Source: DATFMP01 sp035266845
Lineage (GTDB): Bacteria; SAR324; JACQKK01
Length of the DNA stretch: 18,575 nt
Direction: 5' to 3'
NCBI GenBank assembly: GCA_035266845.1
Contig: DATFMP010000020.1
Span: 1-18,575, forward strand
Part shown: positions 1 to 7,104 of the stretch, piece by piece
Layout: every line of letters starts with the position of its first letter
How positions within the stretch are numbered: position 1 is the stretch's first letter
Notes under the pieces: generated by a model
What the model was told of the DNA's origin: nothing
The model's input: only the letters and a program-made list of their open reading frames with translations
Databases searched by the model: none
Translations under genes and position numbers: made by a program

Positions 1-450
1 GTGCCCGCGCTGGAGGCCGAGCTGATGGACCGGCTGCGCTACGACATGCTGACGGAGGACCAGGGCCTGGGCGGGGCGTGGGCGCTGGATTCCGGGCCGT
101 ATGGGGGCACGCTGGCGCGGCTGGCCCGCTACGAGACCACGCTGGAGCGCAACGCGGCGCGGCTGCTGGCGGAGCTGCGGCGCTCGCAGGCGCACCGGCG
201 CCAGCAGGAGCGGGCCGAGCTGGCGCAACTGGCCGCGGAGCGCGAGCACGCCGCCCGCGGGCGGGACCTGCACGGCCTGCACGCATCGCACGCCCAGGCC
301 AGCGGCTGGCCCGGGGGCGGGGCGAGCAGGATGAGCGGGGCGGCGCCAGATGCACTGCGAAACGAAGCCGATTGGCCCGCCCCCGACCTGCTTCGGCCGA
401 TGCCCCCGCCCGCCGCCCCTTCCTTGACACCTCTCGGCCCCCGGGCGTAG
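1..450 (+). CDS. Orphan helical protein, 3' part (5' end may lie outside window)
   Basis: An open frame enters at base 1 (GTG, which may be an internal Val codon rather than the true start) and stops at TAG 448-450. Codon third positions are strongly G/C, as in real genes nearby. Residues 1-85 are predicted helical and charged, with a segment around residues 42-62 (motif LARYETTLERNAARLLAELR) followed by Gln/Arg/Glu-rich helix; the last 60 residues are Pro/Ala/Gly-rich and look disordered. From memory, the RYET-LER pattern resembles the C-terminal half of a widespread uncharacterised family whose N-terminus carries an STGPRTPEGK-like motif, but that half would lie upstream and cannot be seen. 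No function can be assigned. Its last codons overlap a promoter for the downstream B12 operon. Confidence 0.55.
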   Translation: MPALEAELMDRLRYDMLTEDQGLGGAWALDSGPYGGTLARLARYETTLERNAARLLAELRRSQAHRRQQERAELAQLAAEREHAARGRDLHGLHASHAQASGWPGGGASRMSGAAPDALRNEADWPAPDLLRPMPPPAAPSLTPLGPRA

Positions 451-453
451 GCT
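424..453 (+). promoter_or_regulatory. Sigma70-like promoter of the B12 operon
   Basis: TTGACA (424-429, perfect -35) is followed after 18 nt by TAGGCT (448-453), which keeps the three most conserved -10 positions (T, A and final T). Transcription would begin near 460, about 10 nt before the first base of the riboswitch closing helix at 471. That geometry is what a riboswitch leader needs. The promoter overlaps the 3' end of the preceding ORF. Confidence 0.6.
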
Positions 454-470
454 CGCGGCACGATCCAGAG

Positions 471-656
471 GGTTGCAGGCAGCCCCCGCGCGAAGCGTGC
501 CGGGGCGGCCCCTTGGGCACCCGGGAAGCCGGTGCGAATCCGGCGCGGACCCGCCACTGTGATCAGTCATGCGCGCCCAGCAAGGCCACTGTCCCCCGCG
601 GGGGATGGGAAGGCGGGCGCGACGCCGGCTGTCAGCCAGGATACCGGCCTGCAACC
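471..656 (+). ncRNA. Cobalamin (adenosylcobalamin-type) riboswitch
   Basis: The RNA is bounded by a perfect 10-bp P1 helix: 471-480 (GGTTGCAGGC) pairs with 647-656 (GCCTGCAACC). Between the strands are the family hallmarks in order: the GGGAAgCCGGTGcgAaTCCGG block at 523-543, CCCGCCACTGT at 550-560, and the B12 box agCCaGGAtACCgGCC at 634-649. In this family, binding of a cobalamin coenzyme usually lowers expression of downstream genes. The genes that follow (receptor, TonB, membrane protein, PP-loop enzyme) fit B12-repressed corrinoid uptake and handling. Confidence 0.95.
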
Positions 657-690
657 CCGATGATGGCCTGTCGCTTCTCGTGGAGTGGGA

Positions 691-731
691 GCGCGGGTGA
701 AGCCGTCACAGCACCCTCCTTCACCCCGCGC
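691..731 (+). promoter_or_regulatory. Strong hairpin between riboswitch and first gene (candidate expression platform)
   Basis: Bases 691-702 (GCGCGGGTGAAG) pair with 719-731 (CTTCACCCCGCGC): 12 pairs with one bulged C and a 16-nt loop. No U-tract follows, so it is not a standard intrinsic terminator. It lies 35 nt after the aptamer and about 120 nt before the first start codon. It could be part of the expression platform (Rho-linked or an anti-structure partner) or simply leader structure. The rest of the leader, 732-838, shows nothing else I recognise. Confidence 0.4.
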
Positions 732-838
732 ATCGTGTGCGGCCGTTCGTGCGGTCGCGCCCCGTTCCGTCCGTGGCGGTCGGCATCGCCGGCTCCCGCG
801 CGGAGGCAGCCGCCCCCGTGCCGGCCCGGCGCCAGCGT

Positions 839-844
839 GGGAGG
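839..844 (+). promoter_or_regulatory. Shine-Dalgarno that decides a TTG start
   Basis: GGGAGG (839-844) lies 4 nt before TTG 849-851. The alternative in-frame starts (GTG 837, GTG 861, GTG 867, ATG 870) have no comparable purine-rich site upstream; ATG 870 would leave only four residues before the PP-loop motif. TTG 849 is therefore preferred, though the short spacing leaves doubt. Confidence 0.5.
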
Positions 845-848
845 CGGC

Positions 849-1595
849 TTGACCCAGCCCGTGCCGGTGATGCTCGCCTGGAGCGGCGGCAAGGACAGCG
901 CGATGGCGCTGCACGCCCTGCGCGCCGATCCGCGCTACCGGGTGGCGGGGCTGCTCACCACGCTGGCCGGGGAGTACGGGCGCATCAGTCACCACGGCGT
1001 GCGCGCCGCGCTGCTGGAGCGCCAGGCCGCCGCGCTGGAGCTGCCGCTGCACCCGGTGTGGCTGCCCCCGGGCGAGGTGGCCATGAGCGACTACGAGGCG
1101 GCGATGGCGAGCGCCATGGCCGATTGCCGGGCGGCGGGCATCCGCCACGTGGCCTTCGGCGATATCTTCCTGGCCGACCTGCGCGCCTACCGCGAGGCGC
1201 GGCTGGCCGAGGTGGCCTTGGGCGGCGTGTTCCCGCTGTGGGGCCGGCCCACGGCAGCGCTGCTGGCCGAGTTCATCGCCCTGGGCTTCCAGGGCCGCAT
1301 CGCCTGCGTGGATGCGCGGCGGCTGGACGCGAGCTTCGCGGGCCGGCCGCTCGATGCCGCGCTGGCCGCCGACTTGCCGCCGGGGGTCGATCCCTGCGGC
1401 GAGCACGGGGAGTACCACAGCTTTGTCACCGACGGGCCCGGCTTCGTGCAGCCCGTGCCGATCACGGTGGGGGAGGTGGTGCGGCGGGACGAGCGCTGGT
1501 TCGCCGACCTGCTGCCCGCGGAGGATGCGTCCTCCGCGCCGCCTGCTCCGCCCGCCGCGCGCCCCGCGCGCATCCGCAAAGGAGGCAGTCCATGA
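849..1595 (+). CDS. PP-loop ATPase, diphthine-ammonia ligase family (COG2102 / DUF71)
   Basis: The 248-residue product has the PP-loop SGGKDS at residues 12-17, which binds ATP pyrophosphate, an HVAFGDI segment near residues 100-106, and the family's C-terminal signature DPCGEHGEYHSFV at 181-193. Archaeal and eukaryotic members amidate diphthine on EF2 with ATP and ammonia. Bacteria lack diphthamide, so the bacterial substrate is unknown. The last ~25 residues are Ala/Pro-rich and end in the overlap ATGA (1592-1595) with the next gene, indicating translational coupling. It is the first gene after the cobalamin riboswitch, so it is probably repressed by B12. From comparative genomics I recall COG2102 genes recurring in B12 regulons. 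A role acting on a corrinoid side-chain carboxylate is my inference from reaction type plus context. The family call is secure, the function is not. Confidence 0.9.
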   Translation: MTQPVPVMLAWSGGKDSAMALHALRADPRYRVAGLLTTLAGEYGRISHHGVRAALLERQAAALELPLHPVWLPPGEVAMSDYEAAMASAMADCRAAGIRHVAFGDIFLADLRAYREARLAEVALGGVFPLWGRPTAALLAEFIALGFQGRIACVDARRLDASFAGRPLDAALAADLPPGVDPCGEHGEYHSFVTDGPGFVQPVPITVGEVVRRDERWFADLLPAEDASSAPPAPPAARPARIRKGGSP

Positions 1596-2134
1596 TCCGT
1601 CCGCGCTTCCTGACCCTGCTGGGCATCGTGGCCGCCGCCGCGGCCCTGCGCCTGCTGCCGCACTGGCCCAACTTCACGCCGATCGCCGCCATGGCGCTGT
1701 TCGGCGGGGCGCACTTCTCCAGCCGCCGCGCGGCATTCGCCGTGCCGCTGGCGGCCATGCTGCTCAGCGATGCGGTGCTGGGCTTCCACGCCATGATGCC
1801 CTTCGTCTATGCGGCGTTCGTGGGCGCGGTGGGGCTGGGCCTGCTGCTGCGCACGCGGCGCACCCCGCTCGCCATCGGTGCGGCCGCGCTGGCGGCCTCC
1901 GTGGGCTTCTTCGTGGTCACCAATGCCGCCGTGTGGGCCGTGGGCGGCCTGTACCCGCACACCGCCGCGGGCCTGCTGGCTGCGCTGGCCGCCGGGCTGC
2001 CGTTCTACGCGCCCACGCTGGCCGGCGACGCGTTCTACACGGCGCTGCTCTTCGGCGGCTTCGCCCTGGCCCAACGCGCCCTGCCCGCCCTGCGCGAGGA
2101 CGCCGCCCCTGCCGCCGTGCCGGCCGCCGGCTGA
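1592..2134 (+). CDS. DUF6580-like integral membrane protein, candidate inner-membrane corrinoid transport component
   Basis: The 180-residue hydrophobic protein has about five to six membrane segments. It carries the family-type motifs PNFTPIAAMALFGGAHF near residues 27-43, PLAAMLLSDAVLGFH near 51-65, and a C-terminal half with TNAAVWAVGGLYPHT and YAPTLAGDAFYTALLFG. This matches the small putative transport family annotated DUF6580, which resembles ECF S-components in size and topology. It has no cysteine at all, so it is not the BtuM type, which depends on a conserved cysteine. Its start overlaps the stop of the PP-loop gene, and a good ribosome binding site (GGAGG, 1581-1585) precedes the ATG. 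Position in the operon suggests it moves or handles a corrinoid at the inner membrane. No ECF ATPase genes are in the window. Confidence 0.8.
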   Translation: MIRPRFLTLLGIVAAAAALRLLPHWPNFTPIAAMALFGGAHFSSRRAAFAVPLAAMLLSDAVLGFHAMMPFVYAAFVGAVGLGLLLRTRRTPLAIGAAALAASVGFFVVTNAAVWAVGGLYPHTAAGLLAALAAGLPFYAPTLAGDAFYTALLFGGFALAQRALPALREDAAPAAVPAAG

Positions 2135-2216
2135 GTCGCCGGCCGCGCGCCCGCCTGGCTTCGGCCCAATCCCGGCCCGGGCGCGCGCGCGGCCCGATCA
2201 CCCTGCGGGAGGACCC

Positions 2217-3257
2217 GTGACGCGCCCAGCGTGGAACGTCCGACGCGCCCTCGTGGCATCGCTTCTGCTCCACGGGCTGCTGCTGGCCGGGGCCTTCGCT
2301 CTGCCGGGCCGCACGCCTCCGGAGCCCGTGCAGGTCTATACCGTGCGCGTGGTGGCGGGTCCCGGCTTCGATGCCGCCGCGGAGCCGCCGGTCGCACCCG
2401 GCGATGCTTCCGCCTTGCCCGCCGTCGGCACGCCGACCCCCGCGGCCCCGGTGGCGCAGGCGCCGGCCCTCCGCGCCCTATCGCGCCCCGTACCCACGCC
2501 GCAGCGCGCCGTCGCCCAGCCACCCCCGCCCCTGCCCACGGTGGTGCAGGAGCCCGCGCCCAGACCCCAGTCCGCGGCGACACAGGCCCCGGCGCCCGCC
2601 ACGGAGCCCGACGCCGTACACGATCCTCCACTGGCTGCACAGCCCACCGCGCAGCCCACCGCCCAAGCGGTCGCCTACAGCCCGCCCGTACCGCCCGCCG
2701 ATCGGCCCCGCCCGCTGCCGCCGCAGCCCCCACCTTCTGTCGCCCGTCCAGCCCTGGCTACTGAGGCCGTGGCCGCGGCCATGACCATACCCCCGGCGTC
2801 CCCTGATCCGGGGCCGGAGGACACGCACACAGATCCGGCCGCCACGCAGCGGCCAACGGCCCCGGCCGGCGACCCGCAGACGGACGCCACCGCCGGGGGC
2901 GCCGGCGGCACGGGGGACGGCGGGGCGGGCCAAGGGGCCGGGGCAGGCGGCGCCGCGGGCGGGCCACGACTGGTGTCCGTGCAGACGCTCGACCCGGGCT
3001 TCCGCATGCTGGCACGCGTGCAGCCGCGCTATCCCGAGGCAGCGCGCCGGTTGGGTCGCCCAGGCACCGTGCAGGTGGAGCTGGAGGTGGCGCCGGACGG
3101 CCGCGTGACCCGCATCGCCGTGGCGGACGAGAGCCCAGGCTGGGGCTTCGGCGCGGCCGCGCGCGAGGCCTACGGCCATGCGCGCTTCTCCCCGCCCCGG
3201 CTGCACGGCGAGCCCGTGCGCGTGCGTTGGCGCCGGACGCTGCACTTCCGTCCATGA
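2217..3257 (+). CDS. TonB energy-transducing protein
   Basis: The start is GTG 2217, preceded by GGGAGGA (2207-2213). The 346-residue product has a single N-terminal membrane helix (about 11-30) with the S-x3-H pattern (S15, H19) that contacts ExbBD in TonB proteins. A long Pro/Ala-rich periplasmic spacer (about 55-230) and a Gly-rich hinge (about 222-246) follow. A C-terminal TonB domain (about 258-346) contains QPRYPEAARRLGRPGTVQVE and APDGRVTRIAV. TonB couples the proton motive force to outer-membrane receptors. The gene sits directly before its likely partner receptor, overlapping it by ATGA (3254-3257), so this copy is probably dedicated to B12 uptake. exbB and exbD are not in the window and must be supplied from elsewhere. 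Confidence 0.92.
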   Translation: MTRPAWNVRRALVASLLLHGLLLAGAFALPGRTPPEPVQVYTVRVVAGPGFDAAAEPPVAPGDASALPAVGTPTPAAPVAQAPALRALSRPVPTPQRAVAQPPPPLPTVVQEPAPRPQSAATQAPAPATEPDAVHDPPLAAQPTAQPTAQAVAYSPPVPPADRPRPLPPQPPPSVARPALATEAVAAAMTIPPASPDPGPEDTHTDPAATQRPTAPAGDPQTDATAGGAGGTGDGGAGQGAGAGGAAGGPRLVSVQTLDPGFRMLARVQPRYPEAARRLGRPGTVQVELEVAPDGRVTRIAVADESPGWGFGAAAREAYGHARFSPPRLHGEPVRVRWRRTLHFRP

Positions 3258-5581
3258 GGGCACGCCGCCCGCCGCCCGCCATCTCGCGGCGACCGGTGCT
3301 GGCGTTGGCCCTGGCCCTGCTGCTCGGGTTGGCGCTGACGCTGGGTCCGCTCAGCGCAGCGGCCCAGACCGCCGGCCCGACGGCCGACGCGGTGCCGGAC
3401 AAGCCCAGCGGGCAGGCCGATGGCGCGCCATCCAGCGGGGGCGCCGCCCAGGCGGAGGTGGAGGTGCAGGCCGGCACGCAGGTGGTGCGCCCCGTGGCCG
3501 GGCCCGAGGCGCCCCAGCCGCTGCCCACGGACCGCTACCAGGCCGGCGCCACCACGGTGATTCCCCGCGCGGCCTTCGCGGACACGCAGAAGACCGTGGC
3601 CGACGTGCTGGCGGGCGTGCCGGGCGTGACGGTCACCCGCAGCGGGGACGGCTTGGGCGCCACTCATGTCAGCATCCGCGGCAGCCGCAGCGACCAAGTG
3701 CTGGTGCTGCTGGATGGCGTGCCCCTGCAGGCCTCGGGGGACAATCCCGCCCAGCGCCTGGCCCAGGGCCGCAGCGGGGTGGACCTGGCCTCGATTCCGC
3801 TGGACGAGGTGGCGTCCATCCGCATCGTGCGTGGCGCGGCCTCCAGCCTCTATGGCCCCGGGGCGGCGGCGGGGGCCATCGTCATCACGACGCGCCACGC
3901 CACGGAGCCCGCCCTGCGCGTGGCCGGCACCGTGGGCAGCGACGGCTACCGCGAGGGCGACGTGGCCTGGACACTTCCGCTGAGTCGGCCCAAGCCCGCG
4001 GCGGGTGCGCCCGGGGCCGCGGGCACCGCGCCGGCGCTGCCGGACACGCTGTCCCTGCACGCCAACGTGCGCCGCTCGGACGGCAGCTACGTGTTCTTCG
4101 ACCCTGGCGCGGCCAATGGCACCACGACCATTCCCACGGACAATCCCTGCGCCGTGCCGCTGGGGAGCGACCTGTTCCGGCGCGGCTGCAACGCCACCCG
4201 CGACGCCTCGCTGCAGGCGGACTGGCGCCACGGCTCCGCCCGGCACGTCTCGGCTCGCGTGGAGCGCCTGCGCCGCGACGGCCTGGGCGGTGTGCAGGAT
4301 CCCCGGCCCTACGGGCTGGAAGTGGAGCGCCGCGCGCGTCTGGCCTATGAGGATGCCCACACCCTGGGGGGCCGTGACGACAACGCGGGAGGCAGCGCCG
4401 GGAGCGGTGGCAAGGCCGATGCCGGCACCGGCGCCGCGCCCGAGGCGCTGCGGCTCTCGTGGCGGGCGGATGCGGAGCGCCTGCACCTGGAGCGCAATGA
4501 GAACACGACGGACCCCGCATCCCTTCAGGCGGCCTACGCGGACGACCGGGCCGGAGGGCAGCTCAGCGCACGGCGCTGGTTGGGTCGGCACCGCCTGGAG
4601 GCCGGGGCGGCCCTGCAGCGCGAGGTGCTGGACGACGCCCGCTTCACGGCCGTCCGCAGCACCGCGGCGCTCTTCGGCGCCTGGGACTATCACCCGTCCG
4701 GTGGCACGTGGGAGGCCTCCCTGCGCCACGACGCGCTCTCGGACGTGGGCGGGCGGAGCACGGGGCGGGTGGCGCTGAGCCAGACGCTGGCCGGCGCTTG
4801 GGGCGTCAAAGCCAGCCACGGTACGGGCTACCGGCCGCCCACGCTCTTCGAGCGCTACGACCCCGGCAGCTTCGGGGACACCTCCGTGGCCAATCCCGAC
4901 CTGCGGCCGGAGACCTCCGCCTCCACGGACGGCGGGGTGTTCTATGCGCCCAGCGATGACGTCTACGCGGAGCTGCTGGCCTTCCGCCAGGACACCCGCC
5001 AGCAGATCATCGCCATCCCCGCGCCGGGCAGCCCCAACCTGTTCCGCTTCGAGAACGTGAACCGCACCCGCAGCACCGGCCTGGAGGCCACGCTGAGCTT
5101 GCGCCTGCCCCACGGCCTGGCCGCGGACGGCGCCTGGACCCGGCAGGATGCCACCATCCTGGACAACGACGCGGTGGACCCGCGGGACAACGGGCACCAG
5201 GTGCCTGGCGTGCCGGACGTGCGCTGGAACGTCGCGCTGAACTGGCGCCAGGCCGGCTGGCATGGTTGGTTGCAGGCCCGGCACAGCGGGCGGCGCTTCG
5301 TGGACACGGCCAACACGCGCTACCTGGAGCCCTACACGGTGGCGGACGCGGGCCTCACGGTGCCCCTGGGCCGGGGCTGGTCGCTGAGCCTGGAAGGCCG
5401 CAACCTGGGCAACGTCACCTACGCGGAGCTGGACAACTTCCCGCCGCCGGGCCGCCAGTGGTTCCTCACCCTGCGCTGGGAGGAGGGCCACCCGCCTCCG
5501 AGCGAATCTCCACCGGCCTCGCCCCGGCCGGGTGCTTCAACGGGCGCGGCGCCCGCGCCATTGGCGCAGGGCGGCGGCTAA
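3254..5581 (+). CDS. btuB: TonB-dependent outer-membrane receptor, BtuB-like (vitamin B12/corrinoid)
   Basis: The 775-residue product begins at ATG 3254, overlapping the tonB stop. A signal peptide (hydrophobic 14-36, cleavage probably after AAA at about 37) is followed by a low-complexity stretch with a possible TonB box (EVEVQAG, about 74-80). The plug domain (about 95-217) has the canonical DVLAGVPGVTV, VSIRGSRSDQVLVLLDGVPL and RIVRGAASSLYGPGAAAGAI elements. The rest is a beta-barrel, with GTGYRPPTLFERYDP and the late LEGRNLGNVTYAELDNF typical of BtuB-type receptors. It is longer than E. coli BtuB (about 600 residues) because of Gly/Ala/Pro-rich loop insertions near residues 245-262 and 376-397, and a C-terminal tail of about 30 residues after the apparent last strand (FLTLRWE). 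Substrate is inferred from the riboswitch; the fold is clear from sequence. Confidence 0.9.
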   Translation: MRARRPPPAISRRPVLALALALLLGLALTLGPLSAAAQTAGPTADAVPDKPSGQADGAPSSGGAAQAEVEVQAGTQVVRPVAGPEAPQPLPTDRYQAGATTVIPRAAFADTQKTVADVLAGVPGVTVTRSGDGLGATHVSIRGSRSDQVLVLLDGVPLQASGDNPAQRLAQGRSGVDLASIPLDEVASIRIVRGAASSLYGPGAAAGAIVITTRHATEPALRVAGTVGSDGYREGDVAWTLPLSRPKPAAGAPGAAGTAPALPDTLSLHANVRRSDGSYVFFDPGAANGTTTIPTDNPCAVPLGSDLFRRGCNATRDASLQADWRHGSARHVSARVERLRRDGLGGVQDPRPYGLEVERRARLAYEDAHTLGGRDDNAGGSAGSGGKADAGTGAAPEALRLSWRADAERLHLERNENTTDPASLQAAYADDRAGGQLSARRWLGRHRLEAGAALQREVLDDARFTAVRSTAALFGAWDYHPSGGTWEASLRHDALSDVGGRSTGRVALSQTLAGAWGVKASHGTGYRPPTLFERYDPGSFGDTSVANPDLRPETSASTDGGVFYAPSDDVYAELLAFRQDTRQQIIAIPAPGSPNLFRFENVNRTRSTGLEATLSLRLPHGLAADGAWTRQDATILDNDAVDPRDNGHQVPGVPDVRWNVALNWRQAGWHGWLQARHSGRRFVDTANTRYLEPYTVADAGLTVPLGRGWSLSLEGRNLGNVTYAELDNFPPPGRQWFLTLRWEEGHPPPSESPPASPRPGASTGAAPAPLAQGGG

Positions 5582-5761
5582 GTGTTGCGACTCCTGGTGT
5601 TGTTGCCGCTTGTTTGACTCAGTGGTGTTGAGTGTGGCGCCAAGTGGGCGCGGGTGGACCGGCGTCGGGTCGTGCGCGGCATCGGAATCCACGCCGACCA
5701 ACCTTGGTTCCACAACGCATCGTTGTCGCTTGTGCAGCAGGCAAAGAAGGGAGATTACTCT

Positions 5762-5824
5762 ATGGCAGAGCGGTTGTCGGATTCGCTGGCCTGCTGCCCG
5801 CTGCGGTCGTGCAGGACAGCCTGA
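5762..5824 (+). CDS. Possible 20-residue leader peptide upstream of the MFS gene
   Basis: ATG 5762 opens a 20-codon frame ending at TGA 5822-5824 (peptide MAERLSDSLACCPLRSCRTA). It is preceded by AAGGGAG (5747-5753) at 8 nt spacing, a better ribosome binding site than that of the MFS gene 35 nt downstream (GGGGGTG, 5845-5851). It contains three Cys and three Arg codons. Leader ORFs can regulate resistance or efflux genes by attenuation, but I see no clear terminator/antiterminator pair, so it may be a chance ORF or a remnant. Confidence 0.3.
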   Translation: MAERLSDSLACCPLRSCRTA

Positions 5825-5859
5825 GGTCATTCCGGAGAGAGAGCGGGGGTGCGCCAGGT

Positions 5860-7104
5860 ATGGCAACCAGACGATCGCTGGGGCGGCAGTTCGGGTGGCT
5901 TTGGGCCGCGTATGCAGTCAGCACGTTTGGCACCTGGTTCGCCTTCGATGCGTTCCCCTTGATCGCGATCCTCGTGCTGCATGCCGGCCCAACCGAGGTG
6001 GCAATGCTGGCAGCCGCGGGGCTGGCCGCGGGCGCGGCGGTGGCGGTGCCGCTCGGCCCGTGGGTGGAGCTCCGCCGCAAGCGGCCGGTCATGATCGCGA
6101 TGGACCTGACCCGGTTCGTGGCGTTGATAAGCGTCCCCGCCGCGTTTGCGCTCGGCTGGCTCAGCCTCCCCCAACTGCTGGTCGTGTCGGTCATCGTCGC
6201 TGCCGGCGACATCACCTTCAAGGCGGCCGGCGGCGCCTGCCTGAAAGCCCTCGTGCGGCCGGAGGATCTGCTCGTGGCCAACGGTCGGTTCGAGGCCACG
6301 ACCTGGGCGTCCACCATGCTCGGGCCGCCGCTCGGCGGGGCCGCGATCGGGCTGTTCGGCCCGGTGACCACCGTGGTGGCCGATGCGGTCAGCTACCTGC
6401 TTTCCGCGGCAGGGATCGGCGTGATCGGGGGGAGGGAACCGCACCCCGTGCGAACCGATGCGTCACGGCTCCGAGCCGGCGACCTGCTTGAAGGGTGGCG
6501 GTACATCCTGACCCATCCAGCGCTGCGCCCGCTGTTCTTCAACACGATTCTGGTCAACGGCCTGATCCTGGCGACCTCACCGCTGCTCGCCGTGCTCATG
6601 CTTGGCCGCCTGGGTTTTGCGCCCTGGCAGTACGGGCTCGCGTTCGCGGCACCCTGCATCGGCGGCCTGCTCGGCGCACGGCTGGCCCACCGGTTCGTTG
6701 CCCGGTTCGGGCAGCACAAGGTCATGCGGGTCGCCGGGACTCTGCGCGCGTGCTGGTGTGTCGGGTTGGCCTTCATCCGCCCGGGCCTCGCTGGGCTCTT
6801 GCTCGTCATCGCCCTCGAGCTTGGCCTGATTGCCTGTGTGGGCGTGTTCAACCCCGTGTTCGCGACCTATCGGCTCGACCAAACCGCGACGGACCGGGTC
6901 GCCCGCACGCTGTCCGCGTGGTCGGTCACCAGCAAGGGCACCATCGCAGCCATGACCGCCCTGTGGGGCCTGCTGGCCGGCATCACCAGCCTCCGCATCG
7001 CGATCGCGATCGCCGGTGTCCTTATGCTGGCCACCCCGCTCCTGCTCCCCCGACAGGACCACGCACCCCAGCACGAGTGGGAACTGGCCCGGAGCCAGAC
7101 CTGA
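5860..7104 (+). CDS. MFS transporter (drug/siderophore exporter-like, MFS_3 type)
   Basis: The 414-residue polytopic protein has about 12 hydrophobic helices. It begins SLGRQFGWLWAAYAVSTFGT and has the loop 2-3 basic motif ELRRKRPVMIAMDLTRF, the segment RFEATTWASTMLGPPLGGA and a second-half loop RLAHRFVARFGQHKVMRVAG, all typical of the EntS/MFS_3 group that exports small molecules by proton antiport. No substrate can be inferred. Start ATG 5860 was chosen because the open frame upstream to 5632 is not hydrophobic or family-like. Codons such as AGA, CGA, TTG, CTT and GTT are commoner here than in neighbouring genes, and the style of the protein recalls actinobacterial MFS proteins, which suggests horizontal acquisition. 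It is followed by a hairpin array. Confidence 0.85.
   Translation: MATRRSLGRQFGWLWAAYAVSTFGTWFAFDAFPLIAILVLHAGPTEVAMLAAAGLAAGAAVAVPLGPWVELRRKRPVMIAMDLTRFVALISVPAAFALGWLSLPQLLVVSVIVAAGDITFKAAGGACLKALVRPEDLLVANGRFEATTWASTMLGPPLGGAAIGLFGPVTTVVADAVSYLLSAAGIGVIGGREPHPVRTDASRLRAGDLLEGWRYILTHPALRPLFFNTILVNGLILATSPLLAVLMLGRLGFAPWQYGLAFAAPCIGGLLGARLAHRFVARFGQHKVMRVAGTLRACWCVGLAFIRPGLAGLLLVIALELGLIACVGVFNPVFATYRLDQTATDRVARTLSAWSVTSKGTIAAMTALWGLLAGITSLRIAIAIAGVLMLATPLLLPRQDHAPQHEWELARSQT

Noticed and set aside
3170..5491. A 773-codon open frame on the minus strand opposite the receptor gene
   Set aside because: Low-complexity Arg/Ala/Val/Gly translation with no domain motifs; the plus strand encodes a clear TonB-dependent receptor.
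5614..5642. TTGACT as a -35 box for the MFS gene
   Set aside because: No acceptable -10 sequence lies 15-19 nt downstream.
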